A stretch of 64,000 nt of DNA from Erpobdella octoculata (lineage: Eukaryota > Annelida > Clitellata > Hirudinida > Erpobdellidae), in contig OZ022246.1 of assembly GCA_963978895.1 (NCBI GenBank), positions 25,508,859-25,572,858 on the forward strand, given 5' to 3'. Position numbers and translations under genes: made by a program. Below are positions 52,494 to 64,000 of the stretch, one piece after another (the stretch's first letter is position 1; every line of letters starts with the position of its first letter). Under the pieces are notes generated by a model. It saw only the letters and a program-made list of their open reading frames with translations. It had not been told where the DNA came from and made no database searches.

Positions 52494-54965
52494 TTATATT
52501 TTACTTTCTTCTTCATTTTCGTCTGTTCTGTAGACTTCTGTAATAATTTCTATGTAGGTATGTGGTGATTCTTTATGAGTGTTTTTTTCGATGTCGCCAA
52601 CAACATCGTAGGTGCCATCGCTACTGTTGTATATTTCCGTGGCTTGTGATGCTTTTATCTCATCATCGTATATCGAAGAATTTTGAGAAAATCTGAAACT
52701 TTTTTTTATACAAATAGAGCATCTAGAGCAAATAGAAAAGAATTATTTGATATAACACCCATAAATGTTTGACTCCTCAAAATTTTGTAACAATTTAAAG
52801 AACATCGGTGTCAATGTCAAAATAGTTAATTCTACGTTTGTTTACGATCTACAAGCGGTTGAATTATTGCCATTTTTAAAACGATCTAGCTATGTTTATA
52901 TTATATTCCAATAATGAGTTATTAAATAAAAATAGAAATACTTAATAACTAATTTTGTGTTTTCATCGACATGAAAAATAAAACATGGAAAGAAATTTAT
53001 AAACTTACTGTTTACGTTTGATGATTACAACGACTACTAGGATTACGAGAAGCAAACCGACAACCACCCATCCCGCAATCATTGGTGCCAAGTAAAATTC
53101 TTTGTCTGTCGTTTCATTAGTCACGTTTGAACAAGTTGCTGAAAAACCTTTATTCTCTGCAGGTTCATTAAAATCACTTCTAAACAGTTTTCAGTTAAAA
53201 CAATCACGTAAGTAAAAACATTAAAATGTTTTCTATAAAAATCAATTATTACATAATTTGTTGTTAGGTTTTTATGACGGAATTTCAGACCACTAAGAAA
53301 ATTGTTTAAAAGTGAATACAAGGTGTCTACTAAATAGACAACAGACAACTAGAGCATGCAATAAAATAAAAAAATGATTACATACGTGACATGCAAACAA
53401 TCAAGAAAGATCCGTTGCAAGTTGTGGAATACCAGTCGTAATCGTTATAAAGTAACGGGTTACCAACATGTGTATAGCACGACTCAGAAATGTAATCAAT
53501 ATTTTCCCTACCCATTCTGGAGTATGAAAGGATTTTTTCTGTACAAATGTTGAACGGAAATTTCATAATAAATATCAAGCTCATAAATGTATACAATTTA
53601 TTTAGTTTAAGTGTGTTCTTATTGAAATGATTGTTGATTAGTTCTGAATAATTTATTCAATGTTTTTTTAACCTAATAAACTTTTTAGTTTTTTAAATCC
53701 TATATATTATTTTTTCCTTGTATATTTGCTTGCTCAACCCATGCCTTGGTTCCTTTGACGCTTAAAAACCAAACTTTCCGACATTGAAGTGAACTGAATT
53801 TTAGCATATTAAACTGTTGATGACAATGGATTATATTAAATATTCGAATCAGTTGAATAAAATATAAATACATAATTAAGTTAAACCAATTAAGTGAAAA
53901 GACGAATTAATAATATGTCAAACCTGAATGACCCCATGTCCAGCTATTTCTACTCATACCCACCCAGTACACTTCACTACGATTGAAAAAATATTCTATC
54001 CAATACTTTGGTAACGACGATACATTGATTTCATCGAACACTGCTAAAGTGGCATCAAGTTTGTGCTCGCAATACCGATCAGTATAAGCCCAGGGATGGG
54101 GGAAAGATTGGTTCAATAGATAAAAGCAAGTTTTTTGATAGAAAACGTCCAAACAATCCTCCTGATTTAGAACTGAAATTTAATTAAAGAAAAAATAACA
54201 GAAGTTTTATTAATTTTGTATTGAAAGAATAATTGAGTAACCTTCTTTCATGCAAATATAATAGTAAGATATGTTGGGCTGTCCTGATCTAAATGTTAGA
54301 TAGCCGTTTTCATTTCTCATCAAGTAAGTAAAATTATTAAAATTGTCATCATATTGTACGCTTGCTGAAATGTTTAAAAACAAAATTAATTAAAAACAAA
54401 TAAACGGGCAAATTTTATAGAAAACCTCAAATTTAGGAAAAAAACCAAACTGGTTTTAAGCATTTAATATTTCCAGCGGTAAACATTAAAAACCAGTCAA
54501 ACGTATTTTTATTAACTCATAAACAACTATTTAAAGAAAAAACATTATATTCCCATTCAATTTTAGCAATACTAATTTGGTAATAAAATACTTAAACATT
54601 TACCTATTCTTAGTATTGTTAAAATAATTACGAGATCATATGTTATAGTCAAATTGTAATAAACCTGGTTTCATGCTGCTCCACATCCAGGAATTGTTAC
54701 CTTTTTTCAGATTCAGAAGTATAGATTTAAGTTGAAATGCGTTTTGAGTAATTAGAGAATATGTCAAGTTGAACATTTTTTTATTCCTGATTTCAATCAA
54801 CCATTTGTTTCCATAGCAGAAACTTTGAGCATGTTTGAGACTTGTTATCTGTTTGACCACGCCGTCTGTCCACAAGCAGTATTCGTCATCGCATACTGAA
54901 TATTCTGACCAAACCAGTTTCAGTGAAACTCCAACCAACAAAACATTTATCAGAATAAATTTCAT
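52494..54965 (-). CDS. Unit 13: two-CTLD receptor, mosaic of its neighbours
   Basis: Six exons give 390 residues: 54965-54665, 54364-54242, 54172-53924, 53538-53386, 53156-53009, 52692-52494. Signal peptide MKFILINVLLVGVS. CTLD1 exon 2 is divergent (FTYLMRNENG, no inner cysteine; ends YYICMKE). CTLD2: VFYQKTCFYL, YWVGMSRNSWTWGHSG, SFLIVCM. Exon 5 is nearly identical to Unit 12 exon 5. Exon 6 is nearly identical to the Unit 11 tail exon: EIYNSS, TYDVV, 14 residues, TYIEI, VYRT, acidic end. Between exons 5 and 6, at 52712, the sequence switches from the Unit 12-like block (its former tail exon is gone except the acceptor CTCTAG) to the Unit 11-like block. Intact. Confidence 0.82.
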
Positions 54966-56389
54966 GTTTGTTTCTCAAATTTCTGAAACAAGTCATTAAT
55001 CATTACAACAACAAAAAACGTATTAGGAAGTGTTCTTATAAACAACTTTTCTGAGTTTACAATCTTGCTATGTAATAGATGAATTAAATTTAAGCTATTG
55101 CAACAGCTAACGTTAATTAATGAGCTGGTAATTTTATAGATTTTCTAGAAAAACAACTTCAGATTTCACTTCATTTTATATTAATTATCGATATAACTTT
55201 GTGAGTTTCGAACTCAAGCTTCTTCAATAATGTACTATTGCCGAGTACAATACAGTGCTTACTTATATTTCTAAAGGCCAATTCATTCCTTGACGTAATC
55301 CATAATTTTTGAAATTTTTACATAAAAGGAATTAAAAATAAATGCACTCAACATGCTGACAAACCAAATTTAAAAAAAAAATTAACATATTAGAAAACCA
55401 AAGACGTCTGGCTTTTATATTTTTAAATTTTAATCCGTTTCCAGTCCGAGAGGTTCCGGATTCGTGTTTGATAATTTTTGCGAATAATTTATTCATTTCA
55501 CAATAAACGTGTATTTAGCCTGGAATTGATGATAAAAATATTACTGTGGGCAACATCTACTCTATATTTCAAGCCACATTTATTGTAGTATATACTGTAG
55601 TGAACAGAACGAAAATGTCAAAAACTGCAGTTAAGAGCTTTTTTTCAATTGGTTACAATCAAATATTAAGAACCATTAACAAATTGATTGTGATGTACCG
55701 TCTATAAACACTTTGGTTTGATATTGAGTTGATACAATGTTTTCTGATATTGCTTGTATAGCTGATGTAAAAACATAATTTGTAATTTTTGTCGTTTAAA
55801 TAAATTTTTGATTTTTTGCTTATTTGCATTCTGCAAATGGTTTGAAAAGTAATTTAAAAACCAAAAATATATCGTTTAATTCAACCCATAGTCGTGGTTG
55901 CCAATTGTGGTACCTCTGTCGTGACTGCAACTATTCCGCATAGTGATTATTTGTAATCAAAGCGGCCTATTCAGTCGATGTGAATAACTGGACCTTCTAA
56001 TACATTCTTAGAATAGAGTCGATATTTTCTTTAGTACGAATTTTTCAAGCCACACTCATTGTAGTATATACTGTAGTTAAAAGAACGAATGTTTTAAAAA
56101 CTGCAGTTAAGCATATACTAAAGCTATTTTTTCAAATTAGTTACTATTTCATTCAGTTCAACTTTTTTTAGTTGTTATATTGAGTACCACACAGAAGGCA
56201 TACATACTATTTAACAGTAAATTAAATAGTCTGCAGTTTTTTTAAAAATATTTGGCGGCTTAGGTTGCATACGTCTACAAGGAAGTAAAGTTTTCGATTG
56301 TGAAACCATCACAACCGCGTTCGTTGTATGAGATCTCTGTTTTAAATTTATGTTTTCATCAAGAAAAACTGGATTTGGTAAACCATTAC
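54966..56389. other. No gene seen
   Basis: AT-rich spacer. A segment with CAAGCCACATTTATTGTAGT (about 55565) recurs at about 56048 (CAAGCCACACTCATTGTAGT), a diverged local repeat. Confidence 0.45.
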
Positions 56390-56506
56390 AATTTTCATTT
56401 CACCGTCCGTCCACAAGCAGTATTCATCATCGCATACTGAATATTGAGACCAAACCAGTTTCAATGAAACTCCAACAAGGAAGGCGTTTATCAGAAGAAA
56501 TTTTAT
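56390..56506 (-). pseudogene. Orphan, truncated first exon
   Basis: The minus strand encodes KFLLINAFLVGVSLKLVWSQ, then YSVCDDEYCLWTDGEMK, the start of a Unit 8-like exon 1. The ATG is ATA. The homology to Unit 8 ends right after DGEMK, at the left edge of the 34.6-39.4 / 56.4-61.6 kb duplication. The duplication breakpoint therefore cut through exon 1. Non-functional. Confidence 0.8.
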
Positions 56507-57103
56507 TTTTGGTTGATTTCCTGAAACAATTTATCGACTATTGAAATGAGATTTTTTCCAATTAATTAAAACATTTGGATTACTTAAATCTGAGATTGTA
56601 CAAATATTCCTTTTAGAGTACCAAAATAGATTTTTTTAAAATGTCTACATAAATATTTGTCTGAACATATTAGATAAATACAAAGGTTGTTTCTAGGTTT
56701 TAGTCTAAAAAAGATAAATTTATTAACTCGTTCAAAAAACGTCAAGATTTATTGCAATTTGTATTATAAATTAAGATGTATTGCAAGTTTAATTATAAAT
56801 CAGGATTTATTGCAATTTTTATAATAAATCAAACTCAAGCCTCTTCCGGATCATACGTTATAAAAACTTTGTCAGGTACAATGATGTGCTTATTCATATT
56901 TGAAAAGGCCTGTTAAGTCGCTGTAGTTGGCCAGGTCTTCTAAGCTCTTAGAACTCGGGTTCTTTTCTAAATAAACCTATATACATTCTTATCAGGTACA
57001 ATGCTGAATTTGATCATTTTTGAAAAAGTCTATTTAGTGGTTCAACTCTACTTTGCCAGTTCCAAGCTTTAATACAGAAAGAGGAAATGAGCCAAATTAT
57101 GAT
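56507..57103. other. Copy of the Unit 8 upstream region
   Basis: Matches 34740-35280 with substitutions and a local AT-rich insertion (56720-56825, with GATTTATTGCAATTT repeats). Confidence 0.55.
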
Positions 57104-57613
57104 CCGCGACAGGCAAGAACTTGAGTTATGAGTTTTAAAACATTTCGTGTGAAAAACTAAAGACAGGTCTATAATAAAAATGTTCTGCGGCTGTGATTAA
57201 CCGTGCTCATTCTAATTCAAAAAAGTCTATTCAGTCGCTCAAGTTGGCCAGGTCTTCTAAGCTTCTAAAAGTTGAGCTTCTTCCGGATTGCACGTATGGT
57301 AACCCTAGTCTGTTTCAATGCTAAACTTTTTTACATTTATAAAAACTCATTATTATATCCGCGACAGGCAAGAACTTGAGTTATGAGTTTTAAAACATTT
57401 CGTGTGAAAAACTAAAGACAGGTCTATAATAAAAATGTTCTGCGGCTGTGATTAACCGTGCTCATTCTAGTTCAAAAAAGTCTATTCAGTCGCTCAAGTT
57501 GGCCAGGTCTTCTAAGCTTCTAAAAGTTGAGCTTCTTCCAGATTGCACGTATGGTAACCCTAGTCTGTTTCAATGCTAAACTTTTTTACATTTATAAAAA
57601 CTCATTATTAATC
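57104..57613. repeat. 255-bp direct tandem duplication
   Basis: CCGCGACAGGCAAGAACTTG starts at 57104 and again at 57359, and the following about 250 bp are almost identical, both containing TCCGGATTGCACGTATGG or TCCAGATTGCACGTATGG. The corresponding place near 35275 has a single copy, so this arose after the large duplication. Confidence 0.9.
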
Positions 57614-57989
57614 TACTTATATAATCTCCCAGCATAACTCACTGAGTCTGGAACGCTGACGTTATGTGGATTAACATGGTCAACGTGCAAGCCCATCCTT
57701 TTGCAATCGTAAGCAACATTCTAACCAGACGTGCAAACGCATATACACACGCCCATACACATAATTAAACAAACTGTCTAGCAATGGTTTTCGACATTTT
57801 TGACATTCGAAATATTTATTTACAAGCCCAGACGTGTTTTCTGCACAAGGCATCCTAGTCACACAATATAAATGTCTGTTGAAGCTTACCTGTTGATTAA
57901 TGACAAACTGGAATTTGAAAATCACAACTTTTTCAGTAAAACTAAGGTCTTCTAATTGTTTGAAACGTTAGTCTTGCTGAGTTATGTCA

Positions 57990-58265
57990 GTAAGTAACAA
58001 GTAAAGGAAAAACGAGTTTTTTAACACAAACTTTAATTTCAAATACACTCGATTTAGAAATACGAAAGTTTTTCAAATTAAGTTTTTGTTTTCAATTGAA
58101 TCATGTATTGTCATCCAATATAAAGCTATGCTAAAAGTTTCAGCTTCCTAGCTAGTCAAAAAGCTGGTTAAATTTTACTTGTATGATTTGCGTACAGAGA
58201 AAGTCACACACACACACACACACACAAACAGAAATTGTAACCTAAATAAAAGTTTGGAAAAAAAG
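57990..58265 (-). repeat. About 270-bp dispersed repeat (reverse copy)
   Basis: Copy of 35912-36170, with a longer ACACAC patch at 58207-58226. Confidence 0.7.
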
Positions 58266-58463
58266 TTTGTAAAAATGAGAAAAAATAAACTTTTAGGGTT
58301 TTAAAGTAAAAGTAAAACAACTAAAAACTCTGCAGTCATTCACTGCATTTTAGCAAATAGATAGTAAACACATTGAAATGGTAAACATCTACTAAAGAAT
58401 GATTTCAAATTATTCCGTTATTTTATCATTATTTTGAGATAATATTGTTTTTCTATATAATTT

Positions 58464-60617
58464 CTAGGTCGATGAAATATTTTGGTTCGATTTCGAGTTT
58501 GAGTAGTTTTCACTTGAACTGTTTAAATCACTGATATTGAAATAATCGTTGTTGCTGCAGTCGATGTCAAGATAAATTTGTGAGGTATTCAATTCTTTAT
58601 TATTAAATTCCCTGCAACAACAACAGAATACATTTTCCATTAGTGATTTTTTTTCAAAGTAAAATACAGCTAAATTGTAGAAAATCAACTCAACCGTTCT
58701 GTCCCGTGTGAGTTGGAAGGTAAAGTAGCAATTTTGTTTGAATCCAAATTTGAGTTTTTGTTATCTGGAAAAGACGGGTTAACTACTGCTTTTCTTTGAC
58801 AAAACCTAATTCAAGCAAGATTTAAAAATACTCATTATAAAATAATCTATTAAAACAAAATTATAGCTGTTAATTATTTTTACAAAATGAAGTCAACTCA
58901 CCTTTTCAGCTTGACAACTGTAATGAAAATAATGAGTAGCAAGCAGAACATCACCCATCCTATAATCATTGGAGCTAAGTAAGTTTCAGTTTTAGAAGAA
59001 ATAACTGGTGCATCAGTTGTTGCTTTTTGACTAAAGACATTTGATTGAAATAGAGTTGTGGATGCAGTTTCTTTAGTTTGAAAAGCAGTTGTTGAGGTTT
59101 CTTTAGGAGGAATCATTTGCGCAGCTGTTGTTGATAAATAATTAGATGGAATGCTTTGAGAATGAGTTGTTGATGATTTATCTAAAAGGTTTGTTTGTGA
59201 AACTGTTGTTGTCGTTGTTGCGCTAAGAGTAATTGCTTGAGAAACTGTTTTTGAAGTTTCATTAAAAGAGCTTGCTAAAAAAGGTTGTTGTTTTTTTTGC
59301 TTCAATAATACACAATGAACACAAAATAAAAAAATCTTCCCAACATACCTGACATGCAGACTACCATAAACGACCCGTTGCAATAAGTGTACTGCCATTT
59401 AAAATTTGAGTTTCCCAAAAAAACCATCATGCACAAATCTTCTACATCAAGTGTACTTGACAACTCGTTGTCGATTCGGTTGTATCCAATTGTTTGCCCT
59501 GAAACAATACGGCCATTTGAAAATCATGTTTCAGTTTGATTAGCTGTTTAGAAAATCTATGAAATCTGATAGGATAGGCTGTTAGTTTTTATGTGATGTT
59601 TAAACAATAATTGAAACAATTGACTAGTTAATTATATCATGTCAAACCTGAATGACCCCATTTCCACATTCTGCTGCTTAAACCAATCCAGTACATCTCC
59701 CTGCCACTGGGAAACATAGTCATTATCAAACTGTAGAGAAGAGTCCAAGTTTCAATCCCGTCCACAACTGCAAGAGTGGCATTAAAAAACTCCCCACAAA
59801 ACCGACTGGAATAATACCAAGAACTAAAATCTAGAGAAAAGTAACATGTGCCCTGGTATAACCAGCCATCAAGTTTGTTACATTCATCGGTGTCTGGAAC
59901 TGAAATTCAGTTTATGAAAAAAACAATTATCAACATTACTGTTGAGTTTATTAGTTTCATTGAAGTAAAAATTCAAATTTTAGAATCAAACCTTCTTTCA
60001 TGCACAAATAAGGATGAGCATTAAAGCAATTATCTCTTTCAAATATCAAGCCATTAGGATAATCTTTTGCTAAATAAGCACAGTTGTAGTTCAGAGAGAA
60101 ATCACTTCTTGGTGTCCTGCTTGCTGTATGTTAAAATAAATTAAACAAAACCATTTGTTTTATAACTTTTTTAACTACTTACTTTATAAAGTAATTTCAT
60201 ATTATCAATAATAATATACTAAAAATAATATTTATATTTAGAAAAATAATATTTAGAAAAATAACATTTATTTATAGAAAAATATTTATCTTTCAAGTTT
60301 AAATAGAACAACTCACATGGTTTGATGTTTCCCCACATCCATGAGTTGTTGCCCCTTTTCATGTTCAAAAGTATGAAATTGTTGCGAAAGTTGTTTTCTA
60401 ATATTAAAAGATTTGTCAGCTCGAACAGTTTTGGTGAACTGATTTCGACGAGCCATTTGTCTCCAGAGCAAAAACTTTGGGCATGTTCAAGACTTGTGAT
60501 CTTCTTCATCTGACCATCCGTCCACAAGCAATATTCGTCGTTGCATACCGAGTACTGTGACCAAACCATTTTTATTGATACTCCAATCAATAAGACATTT
60601 GCTAAAATTAACATCAT
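58464..60617 (-). CDS. Unit 14: two-CTLD receptor with mucin-like stalk and distinct tail
   Basis: Six exons give 451 residues: 60617-60317, 60123-59992, 59899-59648, 59498-59349, 59274-58902, 58611-58464. Signal peptide MMLILANVLLIGVS. CTLD1 has canonical inner cysteines (NCAYLAK, DNCF, YLCMK). CTLD2: GWLYQGTCYF, YWIGLSSRMWKWGHSG, FMVVCM. Exon 5 encodes about 100 Ser/Thr-rich stalk residues (TTTTTVSQTN and similar), likely O-glycosylated, then the PMIIGW span. The tail lacks the YxxI-x13-YxxI pattern: it starts CCCCREFNNKELN or, as spliced, KREFNNKELN, then QIYLDI (fits an ITIM-like I/V/LxYxxL/I site), DYFNI and ENYSNS. Intact version of Unit 9. The different tail suggests a role opposed or separate from the ITAM-like units (inference). 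Confidence 0.83.
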
Positions 60618-61397
60618 GTCTAATATTGTTTGTCTACCACAAACAATTAATTATTTATGTTAAATCACGGAAGTTGTGGTCAATTTTAATGTAAATTATT
60701 GACGAGCCAAAAAGGATTGGGCAAATAGTATTAGTACATTTTGTAACTCTGTTTTTTAACTAATCACTAGTCAGCTAATGTTAATTATAATTTTTGATTA
60801 AATACTTAAGAAATTTTTATTATTACAAAATAGTGTTTTTCTTCACAACACTTGTGTATAACTGCTTGTCTTCAGATTGCTAATTTAAATTTAGCTGACG
60901 ACATTGTTTACGTTTTAACCTAGTATGACTGCTTATTAGCAGCACAATGAGACATTCTAACGTAAATTACCAACGTAGTCAATGTTTCTTGAAATTGTGC
61001 ATAACTTGTCCTGCTCATTAGCAGCAAACTGAGACAGTTCAACGTAATTTACCAGCGTAGCCTACTGAAAGGTTTATTTTAAGAGTATAGAAGAACAATA
61101 AACATCCATTTTGACCGTTTAAATCCTGTTGTAAATTTACTAAAATGACAATTATTTCAGATTTTTGTTTCGGTTTACCTGCTGTAAATTGAAATTGAAA
61201 TACCTACTTATTAAAATCTCTTTATGAAGAGTTGATTTTCATTATTAATTACCGGTTTGTAACTTTACGCTAATTAATGAATGCTCTGATAGTAGAACAA
61301 TACAACGCTTCAAAAAAAATTACGAGAGCTGCAAGCCATGTTTACTTTATCCAGCTACATTTCAATGTTTCTGGTTCATAGTTCACCTGTGGTTGCT
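60618..61397. other. Intergenic between Unit 14 (minus) and the Gly-rich gene (plus)
   Basis: Divergent promoter region, nearly identical to 38487-39255. No exon. Confidence 0.55.
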
Positions 61398-61404
61398 TAT
61401 AAAG
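61398..61404 (+). promoter_or_regulatory. TATA box of the Gly-rich membrane gene
   Basis: TATAAAG followed by GTGCAGTCAG, conserved at 39256 and 63151 at a fixed distance (about 120-143 bp) from the ATG of the 13-nt first coding exon. Confidence 0.6.
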
Positions 61405-61522
61405 TGCAGTCAGTTGATCTATGCTCTTAGTATTTCGTATAGAGACATTCCTAATAACTACTATTGCTACGAATTACAAATCCGGGTTACAAGAAAGTTG
61501 TTTGTTTTATTTTTAATCGATT

Positions 61523-62647
61523 ATGAATAATGAAGGTTAGAGGATTTTATCTTATAGAAGTATTTGTTTTATAATGTTGCTAACAATTCAAGTTGTTCTC
61601 TTTAATTTAAAAAATACAATGTCACAAAAACTAGTTTAAAATAATTAGAGTTTATTATTAGCATTATTTATGTTGAACAAAATAAGTGGTTGTCTTATTA
61701 TTTCTTCATTATTTGATTACTTTGTTTTTGCTTGAACTTGTTTTCAAATCATATTAGTTCCTTTACTGGCGATAGTCATTCCTTCGGTTATGGTGCCTAC
61801 AATGGTTGTAGGATTTATTATTTTGGCAATCTGTGATTGTTGGTTAGTTTTCAATTTTGAAATTTAAAAATTAATAAAACCATTTTTGGATATTAAATAA
61901 AAATGCCCATGTGTTGTAGTTTCATTTGTTCGTGACAAGATATAACAACATATGCTTATGCTTAAAATTGGTTTTTATTAAATCATAATAAATACTTATA
62001 CACATGCTACCTCTAATTATAACACTCTCAATGCAACATTATTTTTAGATAATTTAAAATTAAAACCTAAATATTTACGTGTAAATTTTACAAGGTGTAA
62101 AAAGCGACGGAGAAAGTCTCTAGAAAGAGCTGCAGAACAACATCGTCAAGCAATACAGTCTGGTCAGCCTCCGCCTTACAACTGGCAACATTATCCAAAC
62201 AGAACATCAGCATATCCGTCTAATCAAGCAACTGAAATGCAACATAGAAACAAAAACAAAAGTTATTACAGAAACTATAATTTCATACAATCATCATCTG
62301 GAGGATTTTCTTCCGTCGATCAAAACGGTCTTTTCATTATTAGTGGACCCGAGAATGAATGGAGTGGGGCTGTACAAGTTAAATTGGGTTCTGGCGGTGT
62401 AGAGAATAATTTTTGCTATGCTGGTATTCATCAAAATTGGAGTGGTGGACACTTATTGTGCGACACTGGAATCGTTGGACATAGCGATGGTGGATTAGGC
62501 AGTTTGGGTTCTGGTGGATTTGATAGTGGCGGTTATAATGGTGGAGGTAACAGTGGGGGCCATTGCAGCGGAGGTGACAGTGGAGTTTCTAGTGGTGGTG
62601 ATGGTGGGTGTAGTGGTGGTGGTGGTGGAGGTGATGGTGGGTGTTGA
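61523..62647 (+). CDS. Single-span membrane protein with PPPY motif and Gly/Cys-rich C-terminus
   Basis: Three exons give 216 residues: 61523-61535 (13 nt, MNNE), 61758-61842 (85 nt), 62095-62647. Junctions GT-AG, phases 1 and 2. Exon 2 is one hydrophobic span (VPLLAIVIPSVMVPTMVVGF and on to DCW). There is no cleavable signal peptide; the basic CKKRRRKS directly after the span predicts a cytoplasmic C-terminus. Exon 3 then has QPPPYNW, a PPxY site of the type bound by WW-domain proteins such as Nedd4-family ligases, a Gln/Asn/Tyr-rich segment, FCYAGIHQNWSGGHLLC, and a Gly/Ser-rich end with several Cys. Family not recognised. It is opposite in strand to the receptors and unrelated to them. A paralogue follows at 63294. 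Confidence 0.7.
62510..62645. repeat. Gly-codon (GGTGGT) rich low-complexity tract
   Basis: GGTGG/AGTGG repeats within exon 3 of the Gly-rich gene. Prone to length change; the other frame gives a spurious Val-rich reading. Confidence 0.7.
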
Positions 62648-63150
62648 GATAATTTTAGCATCATTGACTGATGCAATATTTTATTATTTTAATTATAAAA
62701 AGATTACACATTGTCAGTTGAATTTAAAATTATTCTTGCTTATTATGACAAAGATTTGAATTGTCCTGTTTTATGTATTAAGCGATGGCAGAACAATGAG
62801 ACAGTCCAACGTCATTTACCAGCGTAACCTACTGAATGGTTCGTTTTAATAGTACATAGAAAAACAATAAACAACCATTCTGAATATTTGCCGTTGTAAA
62901 TTTACTAAAACAACAATTAATAAAGATTGTTTGTTTTGGTTTTCTGTTGTCAATCGACAATTGAAATACCTACTCATTGGAATCTGTTTATGAAGAGTTG
63001 ATTTTCATTGTTGATTATTACCGGTTTGTAATATTACACCGATTAATGATCGCTTCGATAGTAGAACAATACAATGCTTCAAAAAAATTTTTTTTTACTT
63101 TATCCGGCTGAATTTCAAAATTCTTGGTTAGTCATTCAGCTCGTGCTGCT
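62648..63150. other. 3' flank of the Gly-rich gene and upstream region of its paralogue
   Basis: From about 62780 the sequence parallels 60930-61397 (AATGAGACAGTCCAACGTCA, TTACCAGCGTA), i.e. the promoter-proximal region was duplicated with the gene. Confidence 0.6.
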
Positions 63151-63157
63151 TATAAAG
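63151..63157 (+). promoter_or_regulatory. TATA box of the second Gly-rich-family gene
   Basis: TATAAAG followed by GTGCAGCCAGCC, as at 61398. Confidence 0.55.
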
Positions 63158-63293
63158 TGCAGCCAGCCGAACTACGCACTTAGTATTTTTTCGTACAGAT
63201 AAAATTTACAATAACTTACTATTGTTAAGGACTGCAAAAGTGTTTTACAAGAAAGTTTTAATTAAACTGTGTTGATTTCATCCTTGATTGATC

Positions 63294-63742
63294 ATGAATA
63301 GTGGAGGTTGGTAGATTTTGTTTTGTAACATTTGCTTCAAAACGTTGCTAACAATCAAGTTGGTCTTTTTAATTTGAAAAAAAAATGTTACCAGAAAAAA
63401 ATTGTTTAAAAAATTAAAACTTATTATTAAAACTATTTGTATAGAATAAATTGAGTGGTTTTTTCGCCATTTGTTCATTATTTGATGCCTAAATTGGATT
63501 GAATTTTTTTCTGGGATGACAGTTTGAAATCTACAGATGACCACTATGGAATAAAATTAAAACGTGTTTTAAAAATTATTAAGACAAAAAATAAATAAAA
63601 CAAGAAGTATTTGCTTTATAATGACACACCAGAAATATTTTTTTCAAATCTTTTCAGTTCCTTTGCCGGCGATAATTATTCCCTGTGTTATGATTCCAGC
63701 AATGATTGTAGGATTTATTCTTGTGGTAATCTGTTCTAGATG
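63294..63742 (+). CDS. Paralogue of the Gly-rich membrane gene (partial, runs off the window)
   Basis: Exon 1 63294-63306 (ATGAATAGTGGAG, 13 nt) and exon 2 63658-63742 (85 nt, VPLPAIIIPCVMIPAMIVGF and on to CSRW) have the same lengths and phases as the gene at 61523. By analogy exon 3 should start about 15-20 bases past position 64000. The stretch 63743-64000 matches 61843-62090, the second intron of the first copy. Confidence 0.65.
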
Positions 63743-64000
63743 GTTAGTTTTTAATTTTGAAGTTTAAAATATAATAAAACCATTTTTGGATAATAAATAA
63801 AATTGGTTATGTGTTGTAGTTTTATTTGTTCGTGACAAGATATAACAACATTCGCTTATGCTTAAAATTGATTTTTATTAAATCACAATAAATACTTATA
63901 AAAATGCTACAAACTGTCAACCGTTTTCTACCTTTAATTATAACATTTTAAATGCAACATTATTTTAATTAAATTAAAATTAAATCAAAAATCTTTACGC

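Noticed and set aside
62514..62759. Val-rich 81-residue frame
   Set aside because: Alternate frame of the Gly-rich exon.

Overview
This window is AT-rich (roughly 70% by eye) animal nuclear DNA. It has GT-AG introns of about 80-600 bp, long (TA)n microsatellites, one 5'-truncated LINE and many dispersed repeats. No bacterial or phage features were seen. The species cannot be named from the sequence. A degenerate repeat at 31785-32000 resembles SINE-type repeats I associate with invertebrate deuterostomes, so a tunicate-like animal is one guess and a cnidarian is another.

The main content (4.0-60.6 kb, all on the minus strand) is a tandem array of C-type-lectin-like receptor genes, numbered here Unit 1 to Unit 14 from left to right. 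The standard gene has six exons. Exon 1 encodes the signal peptide and first half of CTLD1, exon 2 the second half of CTLD1, exon 3 the first half of CTLD2, exon 4 the second half of CTLD2, exon 5 a Thr/Asn-rich stalk plus a membrane span, and exon 6 a tyrosine-based cytoplasmic tail. The first four introns are phase 1 and the last is phase 2, so exons are interchangeable. Exon 1 is 301 nt long in almost every copy. Nine units reconstruct as intact open genes (1, 2, 5, 6, 7, 10, 12, 13, 14). Unit 9 has a nonsense codon that an alternative acceptor could bypass. Units 3, 4, 8 and 11 are damaged, and at least three orphan exons are present. Unit 2 is a shorter single-CTLD subfamily with a similar tail.

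Most intact tails carry YxxI and YxxI/V separated by exactly 13 residues (Units 1, 2, 5, 7, 8, 10, and Unit 6 as YEVI/YEDI). The tail exons share little other identity. This looks like a long-spaced ITAM-like signalling module on paired CTLD ectodomains, an arrangement reminiscent of NK-receptor complexes or invertebrate allorecognition clusters. That functional reading is inference.

The array grew by segmental duplication: about 3.7-7.27 kb with 12.49-16.21 kb, 34.6-39.43 kb with 56.4-61.56 kb, 41.4-44.64 kb with 49.44-52.69 kb, and 48.76-49.44 kb with 52.71-53.40 kb. The breakpoints fall between or inside exons, so neighbouring genes are mosaics with exchanged ectodomains, stalks and tails.

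The left edge holds a complete type I hammerhead-ribozyme-like sequence (431-474) and a LINE (1642-3358). The right edge (61.4-64.0 kb) holds two plus-strand paralogues of a different gene: TATA box, 13-nt first coding exon, membrane-span exon, then a cytoplasmic/Gly-rich exon with a PPPY motif. A third copy of that promoter and micro-exon sits orphaned at 39.25-39.39 kb.
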